Part shown: piece by piece, positions 33,901-43,697 of the stretch | Layout of the letters: each line of letters starts with the position of its first letter | Position numbering within the stretch: position 1 is the stretch's first letter | Source: an uncultured Chloracidobacterium sp. | GTDB lineage: Bacteria; Acidobacteriota; Blastocatellia; Pyrinomonadales; Pyrinomonadaceae | NCBI GenBank assembly: GCA_936914845.1 | Contig: CAKZGE010000002.1 | Location: forward strand, 1-64,000 | Length of the DNA: 64,000 nucleotides | Direction: 5' to 3' | The notes under the pieces: generated by a model | The model's input: the letters and a program-made list of their open reading frames with translations, nothing else | Databases searched by the model: none | Told to the model about the DNA's origin: nothing | Translations under genes and position numbers: made by a program

Positions 33901-35961
33901 TTACCGTCCGATCTTTTTTCGAAGTCGATCGACCTGCTCCTTTTCCGAGGCCAATTTCAGAGCCTTTTCCCAATGTAATTTTGCTTTGACAAGGTCGCCC
34001 TGTTTCTCGTAAACGTCGCCCAGATGTTCCTGGATCGTAGCGGAAGAGGTATCAAGCCTTGATGCGGCTACAAGATGTTTCTCTGCCTCTTTCAGATCAC
34101 CTTTAGCAAAGTACGCCCAACCAAGGCTATCCAGATAAGAGGGATTTGTTGGATCGACGCGGACCGCGGCCTTGATCATTGTCAAAGCTTCGTCGATACG
34201 TTCTCCGCGCTCGAGCAGGAAGTATCCGAGGTTGTTCAGCGCGATCGGATTTGAAGGACTCTCTTTCAGGATGTCGCGAAGCGTGGTTTCCGCCCCCTGA
34301 AAGTCTTTGTTCATTTGCTGGGCCGTCGCCAGCGTCAGCCGTCCCAATTGCTTCCGCTCAGTGCCCTTGGCTGACAGGACGGCTTTATTTGCCCATTCGA
34401 TCGCCTTTTCGTTTCGGCCTGCCTGTGTGTAAAGTTGAGAGATAAAGAGGTTATCGGAAAACACATCACGTCCCGGCGGAGGAAAGGTTACGGAGCCGGG
34501 ATTCTGCTCGCGTCCACCCGCAGTCGCGGCGAACTTCGTAAAATTCGCGACGGCCTCATCGATTTGGCCATTCTCCGCCAGCAGGCTTGCTTCCAACCGG
34601 GCTAAATTGGCATCCGAAGGGCTTTTGATCCGCAAGGAACGCACGAGGTCAATGGCTTCAGACCGCCTGCCGGATTCGCGGTAATACAGGATCAGCTGAT
34701 TGTCCGCAAAAGAATTGTCCGGCCCAAGTACCTTTCGTGCCCTTTCGAGCGTGGCGATCACCTCTCGTGTGTTGTTCGCCGCTTTGTGGACATTGACGAT
34801 CTTATCAAAAATGTATGCCGTGAATTCCGGATCGGTATTGCGTACCTGGCTTTTGCCTGTTGCATCAATGCCGCGTTTAAGCAGTGCGTCATTGTAGGCC
34901 TTTATCGCCTCGGGAAATCTATTGTCCGCAAAATAGACATCACCCAATGCGGCCGCTAGCGACGAAGCTTCGTCAGGTTGTTTCGCAGCGAGCCCGTCAG
35001 CGGCCTTCGAGAGCAATTCGATCGCTGCCTTTCTATCTCCCGCACGTGTTTCCACATCCGCCAGCAACACCACCATCGAAGCGTTACTTGGGTTTAGGTA
35101 AACTGCCTGGCGCAATGCATCGGCGGCCGATCGTGCAGTCTCCGCATCACTCGATTCCAGGGCTTCCCGCATCAATTGAACGGCTTCGGTGCTATTGGGT
35201 TCATCACTGATGATCGTACTGATCAGCGATATCGCCTCTTTGGTGCGGTTCATTTTCAAATAGAGAGCCGCCAGCTTCATTGACGCATTTTCCGGGGTCA
35301 GATCTTCTTCTGCACCCATCACACGCCGATAGAACTGGCGATCGGTCGGCGGCGTCGAAGATATCCACTTCTTCAGAACTTCTACTTGCAGGTCCTGTTT
35401 CCCTGTTCGTTCGTACAGAGCATTAAGAAATGCCCACGCCTCAGCATTCCGCGGGTCGAGCTTTCCGACATATTCCCATTCTTTGATCGCCAAACTAATA
35501 GATGCGGCGTCCGGTTCGGGTGTGTTTAGGCTGCTCCGAAAAGTATATAGCCGAGCAAGGATCCTTCGGCTTCCGAAGTTATCCGCAGAGGCCGCAACAC
35601 CTTTTGTCGCATATGCTATTGCCTCGGCGACATTGCCGGTCGTCGTCAGCGTTACCTCGGCGAGTGCTGTATAGCCTTCCGCCAGCTTCGGATCAAGCTC
35701 TACAGCCTGAAGAAGAGATGCTTTAGCAAGGGAATTCAGCCTAAGGTTTTCCGCCTGATCCTGTTGGCGGCCCGCATTCCACATGTATCGCTGGCCTTCC
35801 ATCAACTTCTTGTACGCCATTTCACGAGATCTTTCGTTTGCAGCGGGTTTAGTTCCTGCACCACCAACCGACTTGTTGCTCGTGGACGGCTGAGCTGTTG
35901 ACCCGCCGACAGATATCGCCGAAAGCAAAACGGTCAGCGACGCATTGTAAAGAAAACTCAT
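33901..35961 (-). CDS. Secreted TPR-repeat protein
   Basis: 686 residues with a signal peptide (MSFLYNASLTVLLSAISVGG). Nearly the whole mature chain is helical repeats of about 34 residues, with clear TPR copies such as AEGYTALAEVTLTTTGNVAEAI, KPSNPIALNNLGYFLLERGE-like and AEKHLVAASRLDTSSATI; I count at least ten. It has no enzyme motif and so is probably a periplasmic protein scaffold. It follows the BamD-like gene but a terminator at 35983-36011 separates them. Confidence 0.88.
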   Translation of the reverse strand: MSFLYNASLTVLLSAISVGGSTAQPSTSNKSVGGAGTKPAANERSREMAYKKLMEGQRYMWNAGRQQDQAENLRLNSLAKASLLQAVELDPKLAEGYTALAEVTLTTTGNVAEAIAYATKGVAASADNFGSRRILARLYTFRSSLNTPEPDAASISLAIKEWEYVGKLDPRNAEAWAFLNALYERTGKQDLQVEVLKKWISSTPPTDRQFYRRVMGAEEDLTPENASMKLAALYLKMNRTKEAISLISTIISDEPNSTEAVQLMREALESSDAETARSAADALRQAVYLNPSNASMVVLLADVETRAGDRKAAIELLSKAADGLAAKQPDEASSLAAALGDVYFADNRFPEAIKAYNDALLKRGIDATGKSQVRNTDPEFTAYIFDKIVNVHKAANNTREVIATLERARKVLGPDNSFADNQLILYYRESGRRSEAIDLVRSLRIKSPSDANLARLEASLLAENGQIDEAVANFTKFAATAGGREQNPGSVTFPPPGRDVFSDNLFISQLYTQAGRNEKAIEWANKAVLSAKGTERKQLGRLTLATAQQMNKDFQGAETTLRDILKESPSNPIALNNLGYFLLERGERIDEALTMIKAAVRVDPTNPSYLDSLGWAYFAKGDLKEAEKHLVAASRLDTSSATIQEHLGDVYEKQGDLVKAKLHWEKALKLASEKEQVDRLRKKIGR

Positions 35962-35982
35962 TGATTTCGCCCCTTTTTATAC

Positions 35983-36011
35983 AATAAAAGCGGCTCATCA
36001 GAGACCGCTTT
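35983..36011 (-). terminator. Rho-independent terminator after the BamD-like gene
   Basis: On the minus strand the stem AAAGCGG/CCGCTTT is followed by TATTGTA, giving a short T-rich tail. It lies between the BamD-like gene (stop at 36045) and the TPR gene. Confidence 0.65.
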
Positions 36012-36044
36012 ATCCATTTCGATCAAGTATTTAACGCAATATAT

Positions 36045-37547
36045 CTATTTTTGTTCAGGAACTTTCGATGTTTCTTGAGGCGCGTTGACCGCCTGTTTCT
36101 GAGAGATAACGGTCGTCAGCGATTTGGGTATCTGATTCGTCAAAATATCACCCTGGTTCTCGATGATCTGGTCGATCAATTCAAACTTATTATCGTCAAA
36201 TTTCCTGGTCATCAACACGCCGTCTTTGTCGATCGTCATCGGATAGATACCGAACAACTGATTTTTGAAATTCTGGAAAAACGAAGCGTCCTCTGCCGGG
36301 AGCACTTTCATTCGCTCCGGATCTGGTTCGGGTATCGTCGCACCGATCAATTCCAGCTGCTTTTTGGACCTCTCCACATATTCGCTGTTAGGAAATTCGC
36401 GAACGATCTTCTGGAAATAGCGGGCAGCTTGATCCGTCTCTTCTTCAACCAAATAGGTGTTAGCCAGTTTGAATAGCGCTTCATCCTGAAAACTAAAATT
36501 CGGATATTTATCCAATATCTCGCGAAAACGCGATTGAGCCCCTTTTAACCCACCCTTTTTCTGGTCCACAGAAAGAGTGTAATAGTAATTAGCGATCAGC
36601 AGATTGTGCAGCCCAAGATTGTCCTGCACTTGCCGCAAACGCTCCTCAGTATCTTTCTTTAGGATCGAGTTCGGATATTGCTGAAGCAGAGCTTTCAGTT
36701 TTGCTTCGGCCCGTTTGGCTCGCGTGGCATCGCGATCAGGCAACCCGATCTGGCGCATCTCCGATTCCGCGATCTTCAGGACGACACGGTCCGCAAGCGG
36801 GTGCGTTGGAAAAAATGTAAGCCAATCTTGGTATGCCGCAATTGCCTGGATCAAAGAGCTGGTAGAGCCCTCAAGGAAGAACGAATCCGCAACCGCTAAT
36901 TTGGACATCGGCAGGTATGGAGAATCCGGATAGGTCGTAATAATGGTTTGAAACAGAAGCCTGCCGACATCAAAGTTCTTTTTACGCACCTCGCGTGTCG
37001 CAACAATGAAAAGCTCTCTATCACGGCCGGGTTTTACACCACCGATCAGCTCGTCAAATTCCTCGTTGCCCTTGCGGCCGAATATCCAGAGAAACTTCTT
37101 CTTTTTCTTTATCTCGCGCGGCTTTCCTTCCTCCGAACCGGGGTTCGCACGGGCAGAAGCTGTTTCTGTCTGAACGGCGTCGGCCCGCCGCTGAAGATCG
37201 GCAACGGCCGTTTCCAATTGGTCCACTTCGCTTGCTTCGTACTTTTCGGAGCGATCGACCTTGCCACGCAGATTATTCACTTCCGACTGCAGATGGGACG
37301 CTTCTTTTTCAATACCTTTCAGCCGGGAAAACGGGCTATCAGCGTTCGCCTTATCTTCTTTTTCCTTCTTTTCGTCAGATTCCTCTTTTAATACCGAAGC
37401 CGCGCTGGTCGCCGATCGTCTGATCGTTTCCAGCTTTTGACGCATTACCTCGAGTCGCTGAGCCACCGAGCCTTCCTGAGCAAAAACACTCGACCCTAAA
37501 GCAAGGGTAATGATCAGAAAAGCACTTGTTCTTGTTAAAAATCTCAT
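36045..37547 (-). CDS. BamD-like outer membrane assembly protein with coiled-coil N-terminus
   Basis: 500 residues, longer than ordinary BamD (about 245). A signal peptide (MRFLTRTSAFLIITLALGSS) ends near VFAQ. Residues about 25-140 form a charged coiled coil, with a lysine-rich stretch near 145. The second half has BamD-type TPR pairs: DVGRLLFQTIITTYPDSPYL, IQAYQDWLTFFPTHPLAD-like, and AQSRFREILDKYPNFSFQDE. The C-terminus is acidic and polar. It is likely part of the envelope assembly or lipoprotein transport machinery, but the long N-terminal part is not explained. It follows rpe by 25 bases. Confidence 0.75.
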   Translation of the reverse strand: MRFLTRTSAFLIITLALGSSVFAQEGSVAQRLEVMRQKLETIRRSATSAASVLKEESDEKKEKEDKANADSPFSRLKGIEKEASHLQSEVNNLRGKVDRSEKYEASEVDQLETAVADLQRRADAVQTETASARANPGSEEGKPREIKKKKKFLWIFGRKGNEEFDELIGGVKPGRDRELFIVATREVRKKNFDVGRLLFQTIITTYPDSPYLPMSKLAVADSFFLEGSTSSLIQAIAAYQDWLTFFPTHPLADRVVLKIAESEMRQIGLPDRDATRAKRAEAKLKALLQQYPNSILKKDTEERLRQVQDNLGLHNLLIANYYYTLSVDQKKGGLKGAQSRFREILDKYPNFSFQDEALFKLANTYLVEEETDQAARYFQKIVREFPNSEYVERSKKQLELIGATIPEPDPERMKVLPAEDASFFQNFKNQLFGIYPMTIDKDGVLMTRKFDDNKFELIDQIIENQGDILTNQIPKSLTTVISQKQAVNAPQETSKVPEQK

Positions 37548-37572
37548 AAATACGTAAATTCAAGGAGCAAGG

Positions 37573-38235
37573 TCATGACCATTGCGTACCCTTTTCCAAC
37601 AATTCGCGAACGGCAGCGGACGGATCGTCTTTGCCGTAAACGGCAGAACCGGCAACTATGATCTCGGCCCCCGCGGCGGTCACCTCGTGAATATTCGTCG
37701 CATCAACGCCGCCATCAACCTCTATCCGCACATCAAGCCCTCTAACATCGATCATCATTTTCAAACGTCGGATCTTGTCCAGCGATGTTGGGATAAATTT
37801 CTGACCGCCAAATCCCGGATTAACCGACATCAGAAGAATAAAATTGGCATACGGCAAAACTTCTTCCAGCATGACCAGGGGAGTTCCCGGATTGATCGCC
37901 ACACCTGCCTTGCCGCCTGCATCCCGGATAGCGGTCAATGTTCTCTGCAAGTGGTTGTCGGCTTCAACATGCACCGAAACCATATTGGCTCCCGCCTTCA
38001 CGAACTGCTCGGCATATCGGCTCGGTTCAACGATCATCAGATGACAGTCGATCGTCATATCCGTAGCCTTTCGAAGCGATTTGACCACCGGCAGCCCAAT
38101 GGTGATATTCGGCACGAATCGGCCATCCATCACATCAACGTGCAACACCGTGGCCCCACCATTTTTGACCAAAAGGATCTCTTCTGCCAATCTTGAGAAA
38201 TCTGCTGAAAGGATCGACGGAGCTATTTCAAACAT
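37573..38235 (-). CDS. rpe: Ribulose-phosphate 3-epimerase
   Basis: About 221 residues from the ATG at 38235 (MFEIAPSILSADFSRLAEE), which is the normal start for Rpe; a start 39 bases upstream adds an unrelated leader. Conserved parts are HVDVMDGRFVPNITIG with metal-binding His and Asp, HLMIVEP, LLMSVNPGFGGQKFIP and RIEVDGGVD. It interconverts ribulose 5-phosphate and xylulose 5-phosphate in the pentose phosphate pathway. Confidence 0.95.
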   Translation of the reverse strand: MFEIAPSILSADFSRLAEEILLVKNGGATVLHVDVMDGRFVPNITIGLPVVKSLRKATDMTIDCHLMIVEPSRYAEQFVKAGANMVSVHVEADNHLQRTLTAIRDAGGKAGVAINPGTPLVMLEEVLPYANFILLMSVNPGFGGQKFIPTSLDKIRRLKMMIDVRGLDVRIEVDGGVDATNIHEVTAAGAEIIVAGSAVYGKDDPSAAVRELLEKGTQWS

Positions 38236-38296
38236 TTTGTTCAAGTAACCTTTTACTTTGTTGCAAACGGCCAAAGCGCGGTTGCATCCTCAAACT

Positions 38297-38950
38297 TTAT
38301 GGGCGATTAGCTTTTTTATCGACCGTCGGAGTCTTTGGCGCCTCTTTCGGCTTTACGACACCCGGCGTTTCCTTTGGCTTATCAGCCGGCTTGTCCAAAC
38401 GATTCGACTTCTCGCCTTTGTCGTCTTCCGGTTTTGAGTTGTCGCCGGACGACTTAGTATCCGTATTCGAATTTCCGATAACATCTCGTGTGGCATCGGC
38501 CTTTTTCTTTCCGGTGTTAGAATTTGAATTGGTCTTGGCCTTTTTGGGTTTGTCGGAGATCATCTCTTCGATCTTTTCCGTGTCGTCAGCCTCTATATCC
38601 TTAAGAAGGGATTTTGGCGTTTCTTCGCCTTCGACCCCAGCTTTGCTTACCACGACCAATATCATCTGACCGGTCTTTACCGTTTCACCGGCCTTCGGCA
38701 GCTGTTCAAGCACCGTATTCATTTTTTCGGAGCTCAGCCGATCGGCCCTCTTTTTTATCTTCAGGCCTAAAGATGCCAGTTCTTTTTCGCTGTCAGAAAA
38801 GTCTTTGCCCGTTATTTCCGGCACTTTCACCTCTTCTCCGGACAACGACATATATACCACCCCTGCCATGCCGACGATAAATGTCGCCAATAACAAGACC
38901 ACGGTAAACAGTTTACCGATCGCGGACAATCCCGTATTGATAACGCTCAC
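38297..38950 (-). CDS. Membrane-anchored PASTA domain protein
   Basis: 217 residues. A membrane segment at about residues 13-33 (LFTVVLLLATFIVGMAGV) is followed by one PASTA domain (VPEITGKDFSDSEKELASLG... to ILVVVSKAG, residues about 42-104). PASTA domains bind peptidoglycan fragments or beta-lactam-like ligands and usually occur on Ser/Thr kinases or penicillin-binding proteins; here no kinase is attached. The C-terminal half is a low-complexity Lys/Asp/Asn/Pro segment, probably disordered in the periplasm. It lies between rsmB and rpe. Confidence 0.85.
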   Translation of the reverse strand: MSVINTGLSAIGKLFTVVLLLATFIVGMAGVVYMSLSGEEVKVPEITGKDFSDSEKELASLGLKIKKRADRLSSEKMNTVLEQLPKAGETVKTGQMILVVVSKAGVEGEETPKSLLKDIEADDTEKIEEMISDKPKKAKTNSNSNTGKKKADATRDVIGNSNTDTKSSGDNSKPEDDKGEKSNRLDKPADKPKETPGVVKPKEAPKTPTVDKKANRP

Positions 38951-39019
38951 AGCCTTTCCTCTCTAAAATCAAATGCAAAGTCTATCAATTTTTTCCCGAT
39001 ACTGCTAATTTCCAACCGC

Positions 39020-40300
39020 TCAACTTGACCTTTGAAACCCCGCAATAAAAAATCCGTCTAGCTTGTCACGGCTGGGAAAGGTCCTGACGGCTCCGAGACC
39101 GGTGATCAAGCTCGGATCCGCTCGTAGATCAACGGGCTTGAACGGGGCATTCTCAAGAAACCTTCTGCAGACCGATTCGTTTTCAACAGACTCCAATGAA
39201 CAGGTCGAATAGATAAGCGAGCCGCCCGTCTTAACACATTTTGATGCATTGCAGAGCATCCGAAGTTGTTTCAAAGATAGTTTCTCCGGATCGCCCGGAT
39301 CAAGAAGGTACCTGATCTCCGGATTGCGCCTTATCGTGCCCGTGCCGGAACACGGGGCATCGACCATTACAATATCAAAGCTTTCCGATGCGTAAGGAAG
39401 GTCATGCATGGCGTCGTGTTGGATGACATCGATCGAAACAGCCTGCTTTTCAGCACTTTTGCGCATAAATTCAGCTCGCTGGCCATAAAACTCACCCGCA
39501 ACGATCTGATCGGGCGCCAGCTTTCCCCGAGCTGCAATTTGGGTCACCTTGCTGCCGGGCGCGGCACAAACATCTAATAGCAGCATCGAGCTGTTCGTAT
39601 CGACCATGGCCGCAACCATTTGCGAACCTTCACTCTGAAAATATATCTTGCCCGCGTCGGCCAGTTCGCTCAGTTCCGTTGTTAGTCCGTCCGCAAAAAA
39701 GCATCCGTTTACAAAGGACGACGTCCGGAAACCGGAAAGATCCGCATCTGTTCCGGCGGCCGTTCGCCGAAATGTGATCGGAGCCGGTTCGTTATTCGCT
39801 TTTGCGATAAGCTCCGCCTCAAGCCGCCCAAATTGCTCACTCCACGTCTCTATCAACCACCGCGGATGAGAAGTTTCAATGCTTATTCGATCGATCTCGT
39901 CCGCATAGGTAATGTCCGGCCGCTGCCGTACAGCACGGCGAAGCACCGCATTGACGAACGGTTTCGCCGACCGTTTTTTTGCATACACGGCCAACTCTAC
40001 ACTTTCGTTGATCGCGGAATGGTCGGGTATGCGGTCAAGCTCGAACAGCTGAAAAAGACCGATCCTGATCGCAATGCGGATCGCCGGGTCGATCTTTTTA
40101 CCGCCGGATAGAACATCCGTTATGCGGTCGAGATATAGCTGTCTGCGAAGCACTCCGAGAACGATCGCATGGCACAGGCCGCGGTCCTGTCTGGAAAGCT
40201 CCGGCTCGTATAGCCCTAAAAGATAGGATGAATACGCACGGTCGGCCTCGATGCGGTACAAAATATCGAAAGCGGCTTTTCGGGCCGGAGATATTTTCAT
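39020..40300 (-). CDS. rsmB: 16S rRNA (cytosine-967 C5)-methyltransferase
   Basis: 426 residues. An N-terminal NusB-like helical domain (ARKAAFDILYRIEADRAYS onward) is followed by a SAM-dependent methyltransferase. Motifs seen are LDVCAAPGSKVTQIAA, the catalytic Cys in VMVDAPCSGTGTIRR, and the second Cys in IYSTCSLESVENE. It methylates C967 of 16S rRNA in the cytoplasm. Its ATG overlaps the trhO stop by four bases (ATGA), so the two are coupled. Confidence 0.94.
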   Translation of the reverse strand: MKISPARKAAFDILYRIEADRAYSSYLLGLYEPELSRQDRGLCHAIVLGVLRRQLYLDRITDVLSGGKKIDPAIRIAIRIGLFQLFELDRIPDHSAINESVELAVYAKKRSAKPFVNAVLRRAVRQRPDITYADEIDRISIETSHPRWLIETWSEQFGRLEAELIAKANNEPAPITFRRTAAGTDADLSGFRTSSFVNGCFFADGLTTELSELADAGKIYFQSEGSQMVAAMVDTNSSMLLLDVCAAPGSKVTQIAARGKLAPDQIVAGEFYGQRAEFMRKSAEKQAVSIDVIQHDAMHDLPYASESFDIVMVDAPCSGTGTIRRNPEIRYLLDPGDPEKLSLKQLRMLCNASKCVKTGGSLIYSTCSLESVENESVCRRFLENAPFKPVDLRADPSLITGLGAVRTFPSRDKLDGFFIAGFQRSS

Positions 40301-41106
40301 TTGTCTGCACTCGTTTTGTGCCGCAGAGAATGATCTTCGCCACTGCCCTTTTTCAGCTCGACATCAAGCGTTCGCCGTTCGTCAAAGACAAAACATTCGC
40401 CTTCCCAGACCTGCTCTTCCTTAGGCACCTTTTCCAAATATTTCAAAATGCCGCCCTCAAGCTGAAAGATCTGTTCAAACCCCTGCTCTTTCATATACGG
40501 TGCAAATTTTTCACAACGAATTCCACCGGTGCAGAACATCGCTACCTTTTTATGGATCTTCGGGTCCAGATTTTGTTCGACATATTTGGGCAGATCGCTG
40601 AACTTTTCGGTCTGCGGATCAATGGCATTTCGGAAAGTGCCGCTTTGGAATTCATAGAAATTCCGTGTGTCCAGCAATATAACCTCAGGGTCCGCCAAGA
40701 CCGCGTTCCAGTCTTCTGGTTTCACATGGGTCCCTTTCCCCTTTGCCATATCGACCTTTTTGCGAAGTGTTACGATCTCCGGCTTGATCTTTACTTCGTG
40801 TTTACGGAACGGCGATTCGGCGTGGTATGACGATTTGTAAACTATCTCCGTATCCAAAATAGCATTTACTTCAGCGATAAACGCGGGGATATCCTGTATC
40901 GCCCCGCACAAACTCGCGTTATAGCCTTCATCAGCCAAGAGAATAGTGCCAAAAACCCCATGCCGGACGAGGGCTTTGCGCAAATCGATCCTTTTCGTAT
41001 CTAGGTCCGCAAGTGGTTTGAATTCGTAAAAGGATAAGACCTCAAAATAATTTTCTTTAACTGCCTGCAACTTTCTTCTTCTCCGATTCCCTAAAAGATT
41101 CGCCAA
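40297..41106 (-). CDS. trhO: tRNA uridine(34) hydroxylase TrhO (rhodanese-like)
   Basis: 269 residues of the YceA/TrhO family. A ferredoxin-like N-terminal part (VEVLSFYEFKPL-like, GTILLADEGYNASLCG) is followed by a rhodanese domain with ILLDTRNFYEFQSG and the active-site FCTGGIRCEK. It adds oxygen to tRNA U34 to form 5-hydroxyuridine. The start is uncertain: the ATG at 41106 overlaps fmt by 50 bases, and a TTG at 41070 would overlap by 14 and lack the basic leader. It is coupled to rsmB by an ATGA overlap. Confidence 0.88.
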   Translation of the reverse strand: MANLLGNRRRRKLQAVKENYFEVLSFYEFKPLADLDTKRIDLRKALVRHGVFGTILLADEGYNASLCGAIQDIPAFIAEVNAILDTEIVYKSSYHAESPFRKHEVKIKPEIVTLRKKVDMAKGKGTHVKPEDWNAVLADPEVILLDTRNFYEFQSGTFRNAIDPQTEKFSDLPKYVEQNLDPKIHKKVAMFCTGGIRCEKFAPYMKEQGFEQIFQLEGGILKYLEKVPKEEQVWEGECFVFDERRTLDVELKKGSGEDHSLRHKTSADK

Positions 41107-42013
41107 CCAGCATATGAGTTCCGTTCAGAAGATCGCGAATATGCATCCGGCGTTTGCCTTCCATCTGAATTTCATTTACCGACACCGCGGAATTATTGCC
41201 CGCGGCCACTATCAATTTACCATTTCCGGCTTCAATGATGTCACCGGCGGCCGCTCCGGGTTTGCCGGAAACCGCTTCGACCGACCAGAAAACGACCTTG
41301 AGGCCATTGTAAAAGCTGTAGCTTCCGGGAAATGGCTGAAAGCCTCTCACCCGACGCTCGATCCGAACAGCATCTTCCAACCAATTCACTTCGCCATCCT
41401 CGCGTTTCATGATGGGTGCAAAACTAGCCGCGTCGTCGATCTGCGGGATCGGAGTGATCTTATCTATTTGAGTGAGAGTATCGATCAAAACATCGGCGCC
41501 CAATTCCGCTAGCCGTGACATCAATTCGGGAGCGGTCTCCGCAGACCCGATACTTGTCTCGGCCTGCTGATATATGTCACCGGTGTCAAGGCCGGCGTCC
41601 ATCCGCATGGTCGTTACACCGGTATTCTGCTCTCCGTTGACGATCGCCCAATTGACCGGGGCGGCTCCGCGATATTTAGGCAGAAGCGAAAAATGAACGT
41701 TCAAAGCTCCGAATCTGAAGGCTCCAAGAAACGTTTCCGGTAATATTCTTCCATAGGCGACCACAACGGCGATATCAGCACCAAGAGAGCGAAATTCGTC
41801 AAAGGCTTCTGTTGTCTTTATCTTTAAGGGCTGATAGACGGGAATCCCGGCGGATGTCGCCAATTCTTTTACCGGTGAGAACACGATCCGGTTTCCACGC
41901 CCGGAGGGGCGGTCCGGTTGGGTGTACACAGCAACCACTTCATGCCCGGCAGCAAGTAGTCGTTCGAGCGATACAGCCGCCGCCGCCGGTGTTCCCATGA
42001 AAACTATCTTCAT
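41057..42013 (-). CDS. fmt: Methionyl-tRNA formyltransferase
   Basis: 318 residues. The N-terminus has MKIVFMGTPAAAAVSLERLL, then VAYGRILPE and the formyl-transfer motif NVHFSLLPKYRGAAPVNWAI with the catalytic His and nearby Asp (MDAGLDTGDIY). It formylates the initiator Met-tRNA using 10-formyl-tetrahydrofolate. In many bacteria fmt lies directly beside def; here def is 4.2 kb upstream in the same orientation, with three unrelated genes between. Confidence 0.95.
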   Translation of the reverse strand: MKIVFMGTPAAAAVSLERLLAAGHEVVAVYTQPDRPSGRGNRIVFSPVKELATSAGIPVYQPLKIKTTEAFDEFRSLGADIAVVVAYGRILPETFLGAFRFGALNVHFSLLPKYRGAAPVNWAIVNGEQNTGVTTMRMDAGLDTGDIYQQAETSIGSAETAPELMSRLAELGADVLIDTLTQIDKITPIPQIDDAASFAPIMKREDGEVNWLEDAVRIERRVRGFQPFPGSYSFYNGLKVVFWSVEAVSGKPGAAAGDIIEAGNGKLIVAAGNNSAVSVNEIQMEGKRRMHIRDLLNGTHMLVGESFRESEKKKVAGS

Positions 42014-42066
42014 CGAATCGATTTTACCCGTTTAGATGAAGATTGTCAGTCCGGCCTTCGCAACGG

Positions 42067-43614
42067 CTATTTCCGGCCTAACCGCAGACCGTCCGCCATT
42101 ACATAAAATATCCAATTTTGTTCCATGGATCCGCGTATCAGGTTGGCGTTCGGCCCGATAGCGTAAATGGCGACATCTTCGCCGCCGTGTGTCTCGGCGC
42201 CAAGCGGTATATTGGCCTCCTGCCGATAATTCGGATCGAGCACTGTTGCCTGATCAAGCATGGTACGTTCACCCTTACGTGCGCCCAGTCCATTCGAATA
42301 ACCGAGCGTCGTCATCGGCTTCCCGTCTTTGTCCAGCTTCCATGTCTTTTCCGGTGCTCCGCTATTATCAACTTCGCGGATAAGTCCTAGAATATTGTTC
42401 CCGCGCATCGGATAACCTTGCATAAAGAATGTATGGCTGTGGTCTGCCGTTACTATGATCAAGGTGTCCTCCAAATGAACCTTGCTGATAGCGGCCTGAA
42501 CGGCGTCCGACAGTTCTACGGTCTCGGAAAGCGAGCGAAATGCATTGCCGTCATGATGGGCGTGGTCGATACGACCGGATTCCACCATCAAAAAATACCC
42601 CTTTTTATTCTGTGAGAGAATGTCGATCGCCTTAGACGTCATTTCAGTCAGCGAAGGCTCGCCATTCGGCCCGCTATCGCGATCGATCTCGTACTGCATA
42701 TGCGAGGGTTCGAAGAGACCCAAAAGATGCTTTGTCTTTTTTGCATCGACCGCGTCGAACTGCTGTTTATTCCAGACATAGGCCGAGCCTTTGCTTCTGG
42801 CCTGCCATTCTTTCGTTAGGTCACGGCCATCCAAACGCTCCCCTTTTCTATCCCTTCCTTCGGGGTCTATCTCGTTTTGCGGCAGAAATTTCGTGCGTCC
42901 GCCGCCCAGAGCGACCTCCGGCCCGTCACCGTACTTAAAATCGAGCAATTGTCGGGCAATATCCGGAAAGTTTGCATCGTAGGCGGCTTTTTGCCGCATA
43001 AAGATGTCGTTATCCGATTCCCAATCTCGATCGGGCGAATGTGAATAGCACGCCGCCGGCGTAGCGTGCGTTAAACGAGCCGTCGAAACGATGCCGGTTG
43101 AAAGTCCTGCTTCCTCAGCATATTCGACGATCGTTTTTGCTTCATTGCCGGCGACCGAGCGATGATCTGCGTGCACAACATTCTGATCCACCGAAATGAC
43201 GCCTTCATCAGTTTTAACGCCGGTTACGATGGCGGTCATGGTGGGAGCCGAATCCGGTGTCTGCTGGTTTACCTGATATGTTTTGGAAAGTGCACTGAAC
43301 GGAAAGTCTTCGAAACTTAGACGGTTTTCTTCACCGCTTTCCCCCCGCAACTGCCCCTGAAAGATCCTTGCGGCTGTAAGAGTGGAAATGCCCATTCCAT
43401 CCCCAATAAAAAGGATGACATTTTTCGGACGCTTTTTACCTATTTTCAGACGTTTCGCTTTGTCGATCGCATTCCATCCATCGCGTCGCCAGGTCGCCGG
43501 CGATTCCTCGCGCTTCACCGGAAATTCATTTGGCGGTGTGGTCTGGCCTACAAAAGACGAGATCATCGAAAGCAGTATGGTCATTCCGGCAAGGCTTTGT
43601 ATATGCTTTTTCAT
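42067..43614 (-). CDS. Secreted alkaline phosphatase
   Basis: About 515 residues from the ATG at 43614, which starts a signal peptide (MKKHIQSLAGMTILLSMISS) and has AGGT upstream; longer starts add an untypical leader. Motifs of the PhoA family are NVILFIGDGMGISTLTAA with a metal-binding Asp, PDSAPTMTAIVTGVKT with the nucleophile Ser, GRIDHAHHDGNA, LIIVTADHSHTF and ETHGGEDVAIYA. It hydrolyses phosphate esters in the periplasm or outside. No Pho regulator is adjacent. It lies 53 bases before fmt. Confidence 0.94.
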   Translation of the reverse strand: MKKHIQSLAGMTILLSMISSFVGQTTPPNEFPVKREESPATWRRDGWNAIDKAKRLKIGKKRPKNVILFIGDGMGISTLTAARIFQGQLRGESGEENRLSFEDFPFSALSKTYQVNQQTPDSAPTMTAIVTGVKTDEGVISVDQNVVHADHRSVAGNEAKTIVEYAEEAGLSTGIVSTARLTHATPAACYSHSPDRDWESDNDIFMRQKAAYDANFPDIARQLLDFKYGDGPEVALGGGRTKFLPQNEIDPEGRDRKGERLDGRDLTKEWQARSKGSAYVWNKQQFDAVDAKKTKHLLGLFEPSHMQYEIDRDSGPNGEPSLTEMTSKAIDILSQNKKGYFLMVESGRIDHAHHDGNAFRSLSETVELSDAVQAAISKVHLEDTLIIVTADHSHTFFMQGYPMRGNNILGLIREVDNSGAPEKTWKLDKDGKPMTTLGYSNGLGARKGERTMLDQATVLDPNYRQEANIPLGAETHGGEDVAIYAIGPNANLIRGSMEQNWIFYVMADGLRLGRK

Positions 43615-43697
43615 AGTTTTATACCTAAATGATAAAAAGGCAATGTTAAATTCTTGCAAACTTAACACTGCCTTTTTCAAATAATTGTCGGCTCAAA

